Assembly: GCA_006503535.1 (NCBI GenBank)
Contig: QYRS01000014.1
Span: 806,001 to 870,000, forward strand
Length of the DNA stretch: 64,000 nt
Reading direction: 5' to 3'
Source: Arthrinium phaeospermum
Taxonomy: Eukaryota; Ascomycota; Sordariomycetes; Amphisphaeriales; Apiosporaceae
A program made the position numbers and the translations under genes. The stretch's first letter is position 1, and each line of letters starts with the position of its first letter. The notes under the pieces were generated by a model. It was not told the DNA's origin and did not search any database. It saw nothing but the letters and a program-made list of their open reading frames with translations. Of the stretch, positions 20,850 through 32,505 are shown in pieces.

Positions 20850-22875
20850 TCATTGGGCGCCACCAGGGTCTGGATGGTATCCGCCGAACAGGCCATCATT
20901 TGGCAATGCAGAGACGAGACCCTCATTTGCTTTCAGTAAGCCTAAGAGGTCTTGGTCATCCTCCGTCACCTCGCGATAGAACCGAGTTTCCGCGTCTCCA
21001 GCCGCCGCCGCCTCCTCGGCTGTCTCATTGCGGCACATGATCTTCCAGTATCGCCGGTAGCGGTCTCCGTGGGAGAAGTCGCCGTAAACGAATAACTGCA
21101 AGGAACGGATGCCGCGCGGTCCAAAGACCCATTGCAAAAAGGGATGCAGCTCCGAGCGAATGACTTCCTCGGCCTTTTGGATTGGAAAACTGACCAGGCT
21201 CAGGCTGTCATTGGGATCTTCGAGAATGGAGTCAAGACCGGAGCGTCTCATATGCAGCAGTTGCAGCGAGTTCTTATGGCAGAAGGGGGAGACTATCGGC
21301 ATCTGTTGAGACACGGTTAGACAAGTGAGCGTGAGAAGGGGGGAAACATGCTTCAAACACTTACCATCCACTCGGGCGAGCACCCCAGGCCCAAACCGCG
21401 AAGATCTGAATGGCAAAGGGGGTTGTTCGACCCATCGCCCTCAAGATCGGCCGTCTCGGACAATCCCACGTTCAAAGCGTCGACGGCAGTAATGCCATTG
21501 TCTCCAAACGCTTCCTCTTGCAATTCCCCGTTCCCGTATGCATCCGTGAAGTGTTGTCGTTGGTGGTAACCGAACTGCCGGAGCGTCTTGCGATGGCGAC
21601 CTACAGCGCGCCAGATGCCCGTCGTCAGCCCGGCGGCCCCATTCGAAATGTTGATGTACAGCTCCTCCAGGCCCTCGAAACTCTCCAAGAAGGCAACCCA
21701 GATCTTCTGTTGCTCGTTTGCAGGAAGTGGCGAATACGAATAACCAAGATTGATCTCCAAAGTTCGTAGCTTACTGGAGCCAGACTCAGCCAGATGCTGG
21801 AGGACGCGCTCGCTGCCGGGGCAGAAGCGTAAATGGAGATGCTCGAGGTTGGCAAAGTCGATGGAGCGAGCGATGGCGAAATCGTGCGAATTGAGGTCGA
21901 CGTTGGATAAAGAAAGGCTCTTGAGAGCAGGAAACACGAGGCTCCCCGGACGGTGCAGCCGAAGCACTTTCTTGGAGAAGAATGGTAGAGTCCTGCGGGG
22001 TCTAGACCCTATCATATAATCCTCGGTCAGATACTCATGCCACTCCAGGTCGAACTCCAGCTTCGTAAGTCGGGGTGCGCACTCCCGAAGCGCTGGCGCC
22101 AAAGAATCGTACTCATGCGTAGACAGGCCAGCCCAGGAAAGCTCCTTCAGGGCCGGAAAGTTCCGCAGCGCAAGGGAGGGGACGCCAGGGTGATGCACCA
22201 TATCCTCGCCCAACGTCTTTGTGCAGTTTCCGTACGTGATGAGTCGGATGGATGCAAGCTCCTGTTGGTTCTCAGCCAGGTAGCCCAAGGGGCCGAGGAT
22301 GGCCTGAGGAGGGCAGACGCCCGCTTCCCAACTGCGTTGATAGTGAGTCAAACAATAAGCAAACAAGTCGAGTCTTTATGGGGCAACCCACCTGAAACTC
22401 CGTAACCGGTTCTTTTGGCAAGCTTGGAGCACCGTGAGGAGATTGATCGCTATCTGGTTTTCGATACGCTGCCCCTGCGCCCCCAAAATGTGATAGCAGC
22501 GTTCAGACGCACCACGATGGCTATCTGCACAGAATGGAGCTCTGATGACCACAGACTGGGTAGCATGGAGGCGCCCCCTCACACAAGCTTGGATGAGTCT
22601 TCCTGGGTCGAAACATGCTAGAATTGGGTGAGAGACATCGTCGGGATACAAAATTCCCTCGGGCCCGAGGCTGATAGATTGATACAGAATAGGCCACGCC
22701 GCAGCGTTGATGGTTTTTGACACCAGGCAAAGGCTCGTTAGGTCTCTCTTGCTCGCCAGCTAGATCGCGTACTGTGTTAGCCGGGGCAACTTGTCGCATT
22801 GAATGGATTCGGACGAGCCATTACCTGGCTAACGATCATACGGAGAACTTCATTCGGCATCCGCTGGAGCTCCAT
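20850..22875 (-). CDS. F-box-like protein, paralogue B
   Basis: Four exons on the minus strand, 22875-22825, 22759-22392, 22331-21365 and 21302-20850, give 612 residues. The N-terminus MELQRMPNEVLRMIVSQ plus RDLTSLCLVSKTINAAAWPILY is an F-box-like motif. Leucine-rich stretches follow (LKELSWAGL, LTKLEFDLEW, LKSLSLSNVDL, LEHLHLRFC, LRTLEINLGY). The end, SLQLLHMRRSG... FLQWVFGPRGIRSLQLFVYGDFS, aligns with paralogue A. Exon count, first-exon length (51 nt) and intron phases are identical in A and B. B lacks the acidic insert and 84-bp duplication of A. It faces A across the RNase H and SET genes. Function is only inferred from the F-box. Confidence 0.75.
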
Positions 22876-23268
22876 CGCGCCTTGCTGAAATGCGAAGCTC
22901 AGTACGGAGTAGTCAAAAGGTATTGTCCAGAAAGAGAGGGGAAATGAAAGGGAGACAGCGACAGATAATGGTAGCAGTTGAGTTGGTTGGGAATGCCTGT
23001 AGTCGCATGGATGGCGAATGTGACTTCCAGATCGGCCGCTCAACGCGTGTCGCGAGCCAAAGGTGGGTTGCAATTGATTGCCACGCAGCCCCTCTCTACA
23101 ACGCGGTGGACAGGGGTCCAATCGTCCGTTCACGACATCGACAACTACCCCACTACCGCCCCAGATGGTCCCTCTCGATCCCGATACACTGGGCAGCTGC
23201 TGAACATCTGTTCTATCGGGAAAGGATTGGCGGTCTTCATATTTACTATCTACACATGCGCGACGCAC
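22876..23268. other. intergenic spacer
   Basis: 393 bp holding the presumed promoter of F-box paralogue B and the 3' region of the GST-like gene. Nothing else was recognised. Confidence 0.5.
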
Positions 23269-24125
23269 CTACTCAGTGATATCCAGCTCATCGTAGTGCC
23301 TGTAGATGCCCTGCGAGTACGGCTGCCTGCGGTCGCTGGCGAGGTACGCCTGGATCTTGGGCCGCGCCTTGACCGCCTCGTACAGCGCAAACACGCCCTT
23401 GTGTTCCTTCTCCATGAGCTTCATGGCCTTGGGAAACATAAACTTCAGGCCGTCGACGCACTAGACACGTTTCGTTAGTCCGACATGAACGCTCATACAA
23501 CACCATGTAAAGAGAGGGCTCAACTCACATGGAACAGAACTAAGTCTGCGTACGTCAAGCGCCCCCCGTACAGCCAGGGCCCCTCCCCGCTGGCCTTGCC
23601 ATTCAGGACCCTCTCAAAGTACCCCAGAAACTTGGGCAGGCGGTTGGCGACGTAGTCCCGGGTCCGGCGGAGGCTCTCCTCCTTCTGGTCCTCGTAGTAG
23701 AGCCCCACGGCGATGGGGTGGTGGCAGTCGTGGACCTCGTTGGAGAGGCCGTCGAGCGCGGTCAATACGAGGGCGTTGAGACGGTAGATCGCGTCCTCGT
23801 CTTCGTCGGCCGAGGGGGCGAGCCCGAGGCGCGGCGCCAGGTACATGAGGATGTTGGGCGTCTGGCTGATGACCAGGTCGCCGTGGCGCAGTATGGGCGG
23901 CGCCAGGCACGGCGGGTTGGCGTCGTCGCCTTTGTTGGATTCGCCAATCATGGACAGCACCGGGTCGGCGCCGCCTTGGCCGGGTTGGGCGGTGTCGGTG
24001 TAGGTGGCCCCGCCCTCCTCGAGCGCCAGGCGGATGTGCTCGCCGCGGCCGGGGATGCCGGGCCAGTAGATGAGCTCGTAGGGAACGCCGTCCTTGGAGG
24101 TCTTCTGACGCTTGGCGGTCGACAT
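23269..24125 (-). CDS. glutathione S-transferase-like protein
   Basis: Two exons, 24125-23529 and 23460-23269, with a GTGAGT donor and TCTAG acceptor, give 262 residues. The N-terminal thioredoxin-like half begins YELIYWPGIPGRGEHIRLALEEGG (about residues 16-39) and includes the LRHGDLVISQTPNILMYLAPRLGL segment that in GSTs contacts glutathione. The all-helical C-terminal half contains YFERVLNGK...LYGGRLTYADLVLFH. The ATG at 24125 has an excellent context (CACCACCATG). An in-frame ATG at 24275 would add 50 residues with six arginine or lysine residues and no acidic ones, typical of a mitochondrial presequence, so cytosolic and mitochondrial forms may both exist. Related fungal proteins are of unknown substrate. 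Confidence 0.82.
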
Positions 24126-24622
24126 GGTGGTGGTGAAGGATGAAGTGAAGGTGCGGGGTGTGACTGCTGAAGTTGGCCGGAAACTCCGGTAAGTGGTGGA
24201 TACTGGCCTGGGAAGTGAATTGAACGCTGCAATTACTTTAGTTGGAGCTGGAGACAGAAATCTGCATGCAAACATGAACGGGTTTCCTGAGAACTTGAGA
24301 GAAAAGAACGGGAAGTATATGGTCAAATGTCGGAGGAGACGAATGTTGCAACCTGTCTCATCCTTTACATCATAGCTGGCCCGGGAAAAGTAGTACCTGC
24401 ATGGCACTTTATTGCGGGATGAGGGGCTGTCGGCTGATGGTGGGGTTGTCGTCTCGAAACACGGGCGGCCTGCCGAAAGCCCGAAGCTCCTCGAAAAGCG
24501 TCAACGCTCACTTCTGTCGCAGTTCGACTACCGTGATGAGTGAAAAGGCCAGTGTATACAGTCTATCTACGCGATAACTAATCGTTTTGAGCTTATATAG
24601 AGTGCAATGCATTCAAATTGGC
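24126..24622. other. intergenic, upstream of the GST-like gene
   Basis: Contains the possible 50-codon N-terminal extension of the GST-like gene (24126-24275) and about 350 bp without a gene. Confidence 0.5.
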
Positions 24623-25498
24623 TCAAAACTCGCAAACCCAGTCGTCCGGCACATCGGGGTAAAGCGCAGAAGTGCCTCCCCTCGCTGGCTTTTCCAAAGT
24701 GGGTGGCGGCATGTCTCGGATTTCCTGGGGTATGCAGTCGATCCGCTGCGTCCCCTTTTCCTCCTTGAGGACGATAGTCAAGCACCCATCTGTACTCACA
24801 TCCCAAAACACCCCGCCGTGGTAGGAATGCGTGTCCAGGCCGCGCTGCCAGTCCTTCATCTCCAGAATGTGGGTCATGCCGTTGTAAGAGGGTATGTACC
24901 CCAGCAAATGGTCGGTCGCCGCCGCGATGTTGCTGTAGGCGCCCAGGACCTTGTGCTCAAAGTCGACGTACTGGCCATGCTGGATATAAGTGACCAAGTA
25001 GACGGGGCGCGCCCCGGGGGATGCTGGGCTGGTGCCGTTGCTACCGGATCCGCCGCCTGTCGCCAGGGCCATGGCCTTGTGCACGGCGTTGGGGATGGGG
25101 ATGTTCTCCAAACCGGCGATGGCGCCGGTAGAGCTCGACGCGGGATTGTTGCGGGATTGGCTGACCTGCTGGAGCAGCGCCTTGGGGTACCCCGCGTCCT
25201 GCCAGCTCTTTATCCATGCGCTGGAAGCTCTTGCGGCGGAGGCTGAGATGCGCGGTAGTTCCTTTGGAGACTGCTGTGGTCAATTGCGAAATTGGTCAGC
25301 AGGTTCCCAAAAGCGAGGTAACACAATCGGCAGGGTATTGCTGACAGTGGCATTGCCCCTCGACGATGACGTCTCGGCACCCTGCACGGTGGTAGTCGCC
25401 TGCTTCTTGACAGGCGCAGCACGAACGGGCTCGGCGTCCTCGGAATCGGAGCCGCTGACAGACAGCTCTGAGAAGGGATCATGTCTATATCTTGCCAT
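24623..25498 (-). CDS. hypothetical protein
   Basis: Two exons are proposed, 25498-25325 and 25273-24623, giving 274 residues. The 51-bp intron has a weak donor (GTGTTA) but a good branch (GACCAC region) and CACAG acceptor, and both flanking frames are plainly coding. The N-terminus is acidic and serine-rich (HDPFSELSVSGSDSEDAEP). The rest has a globular region: VYLVTYIQHGQYVDFEH, AATDHLLGYIPSY and HGGVFWDVSTDGCLTIVL. I do not recognise the family. The exact intron edge is uncertain; a frameshift in an intronless gene is the alternative. Confidence 0.6.
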
Positions 25499-26391
25499 CG
25501 TGAAATTGTGTTGAAAACTGGAGTTGATCTCAAGTCAAGAGGCCGCTGAAGCGGTGTTGATGCCCGAAACCTGGGAGCTCGGTGACTGGGCCTTTTGCGG
25601 GGTCACACCAGCTGTCACCGAGCTACAGCGACGAGCAAATCAAAATTGGCCTTTGACAATTGAGTGTCCTGCATCTTACTTGCAATTGCAGCAGCAAAAA
25701 ATGAGACCCAAAAACACACCTAAAAGGATAATTCAATTGAGCGACACTATTCTGAGGCTGTAAAGAAAGTGCAAAAAAAACGAGCTCGTGCCCTGGATCG
25801 AACAGGGGTTGCCAGAATATTGATGGTTAATCAGAATCTGGAGTGATAGCCACTACACTACACAAGCCTTGTAATGAACTTGGATTTGGCTGGATGCCAG
25901 AAATCTTGTTAGACTCCACTAAGTAGCCACCATGATGAATAAGCAGCCAGATTCAGAAGAGGGCATCAACTAGCAAATAACTACGCGTTTCGCGTCATTA
26001 CTCACTTGCACGAGCGATCTTTGAGTTCTTTTCGGACATCTGAATGCTATGGAAACATGGTCCACGGACGCTGTTGTTCAAGCGTTCACAAGCACATGAG
26101 AGGAATGGACAAAAATGGTATCTATTGCACATGCCCAGATCAACTTGATTACATCTGTGGTCGCCACAGACATCACCAGGGAGCGTCCCAGCTATTTTAA
26201 CGTTGCAGAAGATCCGGTGGAGTGTTTAATGATCGGCGATATGCCCAAACAGAGGGCCATGACGCTGACTTGACAATGCCGTGCTTTTCCAACTGGGGAC
26301 GGGTCTGGTGCAGTTGTATAGAGCACCGGTCACCCGCCGTGACAGGTTGAATGTCTCACGCAGTATTCTGCTGCCCAACTATGCCATTCGA
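25499..26391. other. intergenic with one tRNA gene
   Basis: AT-rich spacer between two minus-strand genes. Apart from the tRNA-Gln gene at 25784-25867 nothing was recognised. Confidence 0.5.
25784..25867 (-). tRNA. tRNA-Gln (CTG) with 13-nt intron
   Basis: On the minus strand a full cloverleaf forms: acceptor GCTTGTG/CACGAGC (one G-U pair), D arm GTG...CAC, anticodon stem CCAGA/TCTGG with loop TTCTGA-T, T arm CCCTG-TTCGATC-CAGGG. The anticodon is CTG, reading CAG. A 13-nt intron follows the base 3' of the anticodon, the standard position for nuclear tRNA introns. A run of eight T just downstream is a Pol III terminator. Confidence 0.92.
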
Positions 26392-27057
26392 TCATAGCTT
26401 CCGCGGCATATCAGAAATCCTGTCCTCTGCTTTCACTTCCGTGTGGAACTCCGACGGGTTCAGGACCTGCTGCCAACTCACAATCATAGCCCTGTCAGTG
26501 CCGGGCAGGTCGCGGCGGAACCAGGCATAGTACTTCATCTTGCTGTCCGGATGTCCCGGGTAATCCAGCTGCGCCTCGTGGGCGAGGACCCGGCGCACCT
26601 CCCTCCGCCCTTCCGTGGCCACCCGAAAGTCCTTCCACAACTCCCAAAGTTCGATGAGCGGTGCCAGCAACCACTGAAAGATGCTTGGGTTGTTAGCCCT
26701 CGCCACCGCCTCGTTGACTCGACGTGTAGGGCGGACAACGATGTAATCCGCTTCCGCGCGAAGAAGGGAGCCTGTGAAATCGTTCTTCTCGATGGTGCAA
26801 TATGCCTTGGTCCACTCTTCTGGCGGGGGCTGGGTGATTGCGCCGGCGGGGTACCTAATGGAGAAGTCGCCGTTGTTGGCCTTGACCGCGCCGAGCCCCT
26901 TGTAGCACTCGGGGAGCCGCATGAAGCGCCATTGTGGTAGCCGAGGGTCTTCGCTACGAGGGAGCGAATCTTTCCGGCGGGGAAGCGGGTCGTGGCATGA
27001 GCAACAGTTGTGCTTGGCGGCCCAGGGGACGTCGTCTCTGCTTGATTTGTCTGCCAT
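26392..27057 (-). CDS. hypothetical protein
   Basis: Single frame of 221 residues starting MADKSSRDDVPW. An early CCSCHDPLPRR cysteine cluster is followed by FMRLPECYKGLGAVKANNG, FSIRYPAGAI and a Trp-rich helical segment (FQWLLAPLIELWELWKDF). No family is recognised. The frame is well used with GC-rich third positions, and the start is the first ATG. It could be a fungus-specific protein; membrane association of the Trp/Leu-rich stretch is possible but not strong. Confidence 0.6.
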   Translation of the reverse strand: MADKSSRDDVPWAAKHNCCSCHDPLPRRKDSLPRSEDPRLPQWRFMRLPECYKGLGAVKANNGDFSIRYPAGAITQPPPEEWTKAYCTIEKNDFTGSLLRAEADYIVVRPTRRVNEAVARANNPSIFQWLLAPLIELWELWKDFRVATEGRREVRRVLAHEAQLDYPGHPDSKMKYYAWFRRDLPGTDRAMIVSWQQVLNPSEFHTEVKAEDRISDMPRKL

Positions 27058-27982
27058 CGTGTGGGTTTCGAGCCGGTCATTCGCCAGGGAGAAGAACTCT
27101 CGTGGGATTCAGGTGACGAGCTGTTGACTGGGTGGGTGGGTTGGAAGGCGGCTAAATGGGACACTGGGTTCGAGGTAGGCTGAAGTTCTTGGGTTTCAGA
27201 AGTCGCAGGAGGCTGGATGTGCTTTTTCTTTTCTCTCTGCGTTTGAACGTTCACGGTTATTTGGAAGGGCAAAATCAAGTAGATTTCTTTGGTGGTGTGC
27301 AAGTTGGTTGGCACTCGTACAGTTGGCCTGTTCCATAAAATTATGAAACCTACCATCCCATGGTTAATTCAAACATCAGAACTGGGAGCACACGATGAAA
27401 TAATAAGTTTTTGGAGTGTCCATGAGGAATGTCAACTGGACTGAAATACAATTCCTGTAAGAACCGTTCACCTCAATATACTGCTGACATCGTCTTCGAG
27501 GGAGTATCCCCGGCGCTTGGGTGATGACTTCATTCAGCAAGGCCTGGGTGACGCAGTTGAGTACACCATTAGTAGCATGGTCGTTAGCAGTATAGTTAAA
27601 GGAGCCTAAGAGATCAACCGTTTATCCCAGCGGTTGACCTTCCCGACCCAGTGCTTACTTGGATTATTCCAGTGTCTCAGTGGTCGACTGACCGTTTATT
27701 CCAATTACTATACTACTCAGGAGGCATGGGAATCGATAGGTACGCCGATATGATACCTGCTTCTACGGGATGCTTCATATAGATCCGACAAAAGAAAGGA
27801 ATAAGCGATGATGTTAACACTGGTCTTAGAAGTGTTATTTGTTGTTGGAAATACAGCGGTCAACTAGTAACAATAAGTGAAAGGGACAAAACAGCGTCAT
27901 ATTCTGTGGGCTGATCTAATGACGCCAAAGCTGGACAAAGTCCATATGTACCATCAAAAACGGAAGTACAGGACCCAGGACA
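27058..27982. other. intergenic spacer
   Basis: About 0.9 kb, AT-rich. The segment 27640-27725 (accgtttattccaattac and neighbours) resembles 43070-43165 and may be an old dispersed repeat. No gene was seen. Confidence 0.45.
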
Positions 27983-29536
27983 CTAGATCTCCAAACCCAG
28001 GTTAACGTGGATAACCTTCTCCTCCAAATAGGCATCCAGGCCGCTCTCGCCCAGCTCGCTGCCCAACCCGCTCTGCTTGGACCCTCGGAACGACAGCTTG
28101 TAGTCCACGTTGTTGCTCTCGTTGATGTAGACCATGCCGGACTGGAGGCGAGCAGCCGTGCGGTGGGCCACCTTGATATTCTCGGTGAATACCATGGCGG
28201 CCAGACCGTAGGTGGAGTCGTTAGCCAGAGCCACCGCTTCCTCCTCAGTCTCAAAGGTCGTCACGGCCAACACTGGCCCGAAGATCTCCTCGTTGAAGAT
28301 CTTCATGTCGCGGGTGACGCCCTTGAAGATGGTCGGCTGAATGAAGTAGCCCTTGTCGCCGACACCTTCGAACCGGCCCCCGCCCAGGACGAGCTCGGCG
28401 CCGTCGCTTTTGGCGCTCTCAATGTAGCCCATGATCTTGTCGTACTGCATCTTGGAGGCCTGCGGGCCCTGGGTGGTGGCCGCGTCAAAGGGCCGGCCGA
28501 CCTTGGAGGCCTGGGCCATGCGGGCGAAGATGTCGAGGAACTGCTGCTGCACGCCCTTTTGGACGAGTATGCGCGAGTTGGCGCTGCAGACCTGGCCGGC
28601 GTTGCTGAAGCCGCCGACGATGGCCCACTTGGCCGCCTGCTCGAGGTTGGCGTCGTCGAAGACGAGGAAGGCCGACTTGCCGCCGGCCTCGATGCTCGTC
28701 TTCTTCATCTGGCCCGCGGCGGACTGGAGGATGCGCCGCCCCGTCGCGGTGGACCCCGTGAAGGCGACCTTGTCCACGCCCGGGTGCGCCACGAGGGCTT
28801 CGCCGGTGGACCGGCCGGGGCCGTTGAGCACCTGTACGACGCCCGGCGGGTACCCGGCCTCGCGGAACAGGCGGGCGAGGTAGAGGGCCGACAGGGGCGT
28901 GTACTCGGACGGCTTCATGATGACGCAGTTGCCGGTGGCGAGGGCGGGCCCCAGCTTCCAGACCGCGTTGGTGACGGGGTAGTTCCAGGGCGTGACGGCG
29001 GCGCAGACGCCCAGCGGCTGCCGCAGCGTGTAGCCGAACTTGTCCTTGCTGACGGGGACGGCCTGCCCGTGCAGCTTGTCGGCCCAGCCGGCGTAGTAGC
29101 GCAGGCAGCCGACCGTGTGCGGGCCCTCCTGCGCCATGGAGCCGGGGAACGGCTTGCCGACGTCGAGGGCCTGCAGGGTGAAGAGGGCCTCCGTGTGGGC
29201 CTCGACCAGGTCGGCGGCCTTGTGGAGGAGGCGGGCGCGCTGCTCGGGGGTCTGGTCGCGCCAGGCCGGGTTGGCGAACGCGGCGCGGGCGGCGGCGACG
29301 GCGGTGTCGACGTCGGACGCGGTGGCGACTTCTACGGAGCAGATTGGCTCTTCGGTGCTGGTGGGGGTCAGCTATATTCGAAACTCTGTCCGGGTGAATG
29401 CAGCTAACGCAGGGTCGATGCTGGTCAAGGTTTCAGAGGAACTGCCCTTGACAAACTCGTTGTTGATGAACAGCCCGGTGTCCAAGGAGATTTCCTTCCC
29501 GTTCGGGGCCTTTACGGTGATTTCCGTGGTCGACAT
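27983..29536 (-). CDS. NAD(P)-dependent aldehyde dehydrogenase
   Basis: Two exons on the minus strand, 29536-29409 and 29357-27983, with a 51-bp intron (donor GTTAGC, branch CTGAC, acceptor CACCAG), give 500 residues, the normal family length. Cofactor-binding and catalytic motifs are intact: TPWNYPV, MKPSEYTPL, FTGSTATGRRI, the general base in IEAGGKSAF, the nucleophile in NAGQVCSANS and EEIFGPVLAV. The enzyme oxidises aldehydes to acids, probably in the cytosol because no leader or peroxisomal tail (ends GLEI) is seen. It resembles the general ALDH1/2-type fungal enzymes involved in acetaldehyde or other aldehyde clearance; the precise substrate is not evident. Reading from the first in-frame ATG of exon 2 would lose 132 residues, so the small first exon is needed. 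Confidence 0.92.
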
Positions 29537-31075
29537 GGCAGCGAGGAGTCAAGAATGGATGCTAGATGACGATATTGAACAGGCACTTCAACGAGCAAGT
29601 GCCACAGAACGTGTCTTCAGTTGCAAATGTCAAGAGAACCGCGAGATGAAGTGGTATTCTCGGGAAATGGTGATGAGTATTACTACGAGAATGAGGGGTC
29701 ATATCGGCTGTATGCCGGTTTGCATTCATGTTGGCTGGGCGTAAGATCAAGATGCATATACGGGGAGAATGGCGCCGATCGACGAACCACTCCGGCGAAT
29801 CACTCCTGCTCACCAATCGTTCGGTGTAACATGATTGAAGTAAACACCATGCGGGGTCAAAGGGCCATGGTATTGGCATTAGTAACTCCTCTGTTCTACA
29901 TATCCCTTGCCGGAGTGTTATATGCAGCTGGTGTGACGTTGAAACGGTTCCCCGGATTTCCCAAGTTCAGGATAGGGGGACGTTGTCAAATTCTGGGAGT
30001 ACGCAACTCGCAATCGACTCCAGCTGAGATAGGCAGAAGCTTAGTCTGTACGTTACACGAAAAAAATGTGTAACAAGCTGTTTGTTTCATTCTTTTTGGG
30101 CCTCGCCAGCCTCGTCGGAGCTTGTGTGCTACGGCACAGAATCTGACAGGTTTGCCTAGAATGATATTTGCGCGAAAGTGGCTATGGACAGAGGCCGGAA
30201 CGAAAACATAGATCCCCACCATTAGATGAGATCCGAACGGTGTCTTGGGTGCATGGCGAAAGGGTGATATTGCCGCTGCTATGGACGAGGTAGGAGGTCA
30301 TCGGCTTGAGGACTACGACTCGGCGCTGACGAATGGCGAAGAACAAAGCCACAGCGCCACAGCGACTCGGCCCAGGGATGTTGGTGGGCCCGGTGGTCAA
30401 GTTTAGGCGGTTCAGGCCCCTGTGGAGATCTCGGTCGCTAAAAAGTGCACCATCTCTGTTTCATCATCATCAATCGCGGCAGATGGCATTTGATTGATTC
30501 CCACTCCCCAAACACCCCAACGAGCCCAAGTTCCTGCAGCGCCGCCAGGCTGCCCTATCGCAGGCTGGCCTCATGCCGGATGACATAATTATCACCACCA
30601 CCACAGACAATACCAAGCCCTTGGCGATGGAGTCATTCCTCGCCCAGAACCTGCCCTGTTCAGTCGGGTGGCCCCCAGGCACCGCCACTACTTGCTGATC
30701 GCTGATCGCGGAGCTGAAAAGCTGCTAGACGGATGGAGCTCACCATTCAGCGGGGAGCGCGGCCGAGACCCGCGCTGGCTGACAGGTGTGGTGATGTAAC
30801 AAACCAGGACCAGCTGCCTGCAGGGCAGGGCTGAATGGAGTCGTCCCCCTCTTGTTTCAGTTGGCTGCGCGCGCTACAATACCATATAACCAAGACCCTT
30901 TTCCACCCGTTTGTTGCCTACTCTTGTGTCCTGTGATCTTGCCTACTTTTGCGACTCTTGACCTGGTCACGCCCCCTCGAGACATCGCTTCCTGACCTCG
31001 CCCTCCAGTTGCCAACTAGCTTGGCGCGTCTATATAACCACATTTACAGCATCAGCACAGTTCGAATCAGTCGAC
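29537..31075. other. bidirectional intergenic region
   Basis: 1.5 kb between divergent ALDH and phosphatidate phosphatase genes. TATATAA at 31031-31037 is 39-45 bp before the latter's ATG. No gene with coding character was found. Confidence 0.5.
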
Positions 31076-32505
31076 ATGTTGTCCGAATTCTCCCTCACCG
31101 ACGACATGCAGCGCCGCACGCGAAAACAGTGCGGCTTCGATCAGGCCGAGGCCGACCTGCCCAGCTACGCGAAAAATGTCAAGGCGCGATCGCCCACCCT
31201 TTCCACCGATGGTGTCAAGGAGAAGATGATGGACGTCACCTCCTACTTCGGCTCCAACAGTCCTCTATACCGCAACGTAGCGGCCAACGACACCGTGTGG
31301 CTGCTGGACAACACGGCCTACAAGAACGCGGAGACGGGCAAATGGGAGGCCGAGTTTGTGTCGGCCGTCTTCGCGCAGCAGCCGTCCTGCACCGTCCTCG
31401 AAGCCGTCACCGCCGTCGCCCACAAGATCGGGCTCAACGACAACGACCCGAACTACCCCACGATCGAGGAGCGCGTCCTGCCTTTCATCCAAGACATCCG
31501 CCCCGGCACCAAGGTCAAGGCCATCCATGCCGGCGCGGCTCGTTTGGAGCTGGGCCCTGGCGGCCGCAACGGTATCAGCACTGATACGAAACCCGTGCAA
31601 GAGGGACAGGGGAACCCGCAGATCGCCAAGGCAACCGCGGAGGTTCCCTACGGCGCTGATGGCGTCCTTGAGATGAAGACGTTCTATGCCGAGCCCGAGG
31701 GCTGGAGCGTGATATCCGGTGAGTTGGCACGCAAAGCCCTACTTGCTCAAGTTTCGTCAAGACTAACCAGCGACCCGCCAGACATCGACGACACGATCAA
31801 GATTACGATGACGAGCGACCCGATCGGCATTCTCAAATCCACCTTCACCGACACCCCCCAGCCGTGCCCCGGCATGCCCGAGCTCTACCAGAATATCGCG
31901 TCGTTGATCGGGCCGGCGGCGCCGTTCTTCTACCTGTCCGCGTCGCCCTACAACCTCTACCCGTTCCTGCGCGACTTCCGGCAGAAATACTATCCCCACG
32001 GCACCATCGTGCTGCGGGACTCGAGCTGGATGTCCATCCCGGGGCTGTTGTCAAGCATCACCCTGGGCACCGAGCAGTACAAGACGGACCGGATGAAGAA
32101 GATTCACGATTGGCTGCCCAAGAGGAAGATGATTTGCATTGGCGGTAAGAGAAGCCTTCAGTCCCTCATGGGTCACGACATATTCATAGCAGCGGCTAAC
32201 ATCATGCGACAGATTCGACACAAGCGGATCCCGAGTCCTACGGCAACATGTACGTTTCCCTTCCATTTTTCGGTGACGCAGATAAACTGACAGCAATGTG
32301 AAGTTACCGAAAGTTCCCGGGCTGGGTCAAGCTCATCCTCATCCGCAAGGTGACAGACATTGCCGCCCTGGGCATCGAGAGCAAGAACGAGCCGAAACGG
32401 TTCGAGAAGGCGTTCAAGCACGTCCCTAAAGAGCGGTGGCACGTGTTCGAGACGGCGGCCGAGTGCAATGCCATCATCGCGAACACGATTGCTTCGGAAT
32501 CCTAG
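31076..32505 (+). CDS. App1-type phosphatidate phosphatase domain protein
   Basis: Four exons, 31076-31718, 31782-32144, 32213-32249 and 32304-32505, give 414 residues. The catalytic DxDDT motif (DIDDTIK, residues 215-221) is split by the first intron. After it come PFFYLSASPYNLYPFLRDF and the HAD-like end KMICIGDSTQADPESYGN with FPGWVKLILIRKV. This is the APP1 catalytic domain (DUF2183), a Mg-dependent phosphatase that in yeast App1 converts phosphatidate to diacylglycerol and links to endocytic actin patches. The 37-nt third exon is needed to keep the GDS...DPE motif. The N-terminal 200 residues have a conserved-looking VWLLDNTAY...WEAEFVSAVF block. No membrane segment. Confidence 0.88.
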
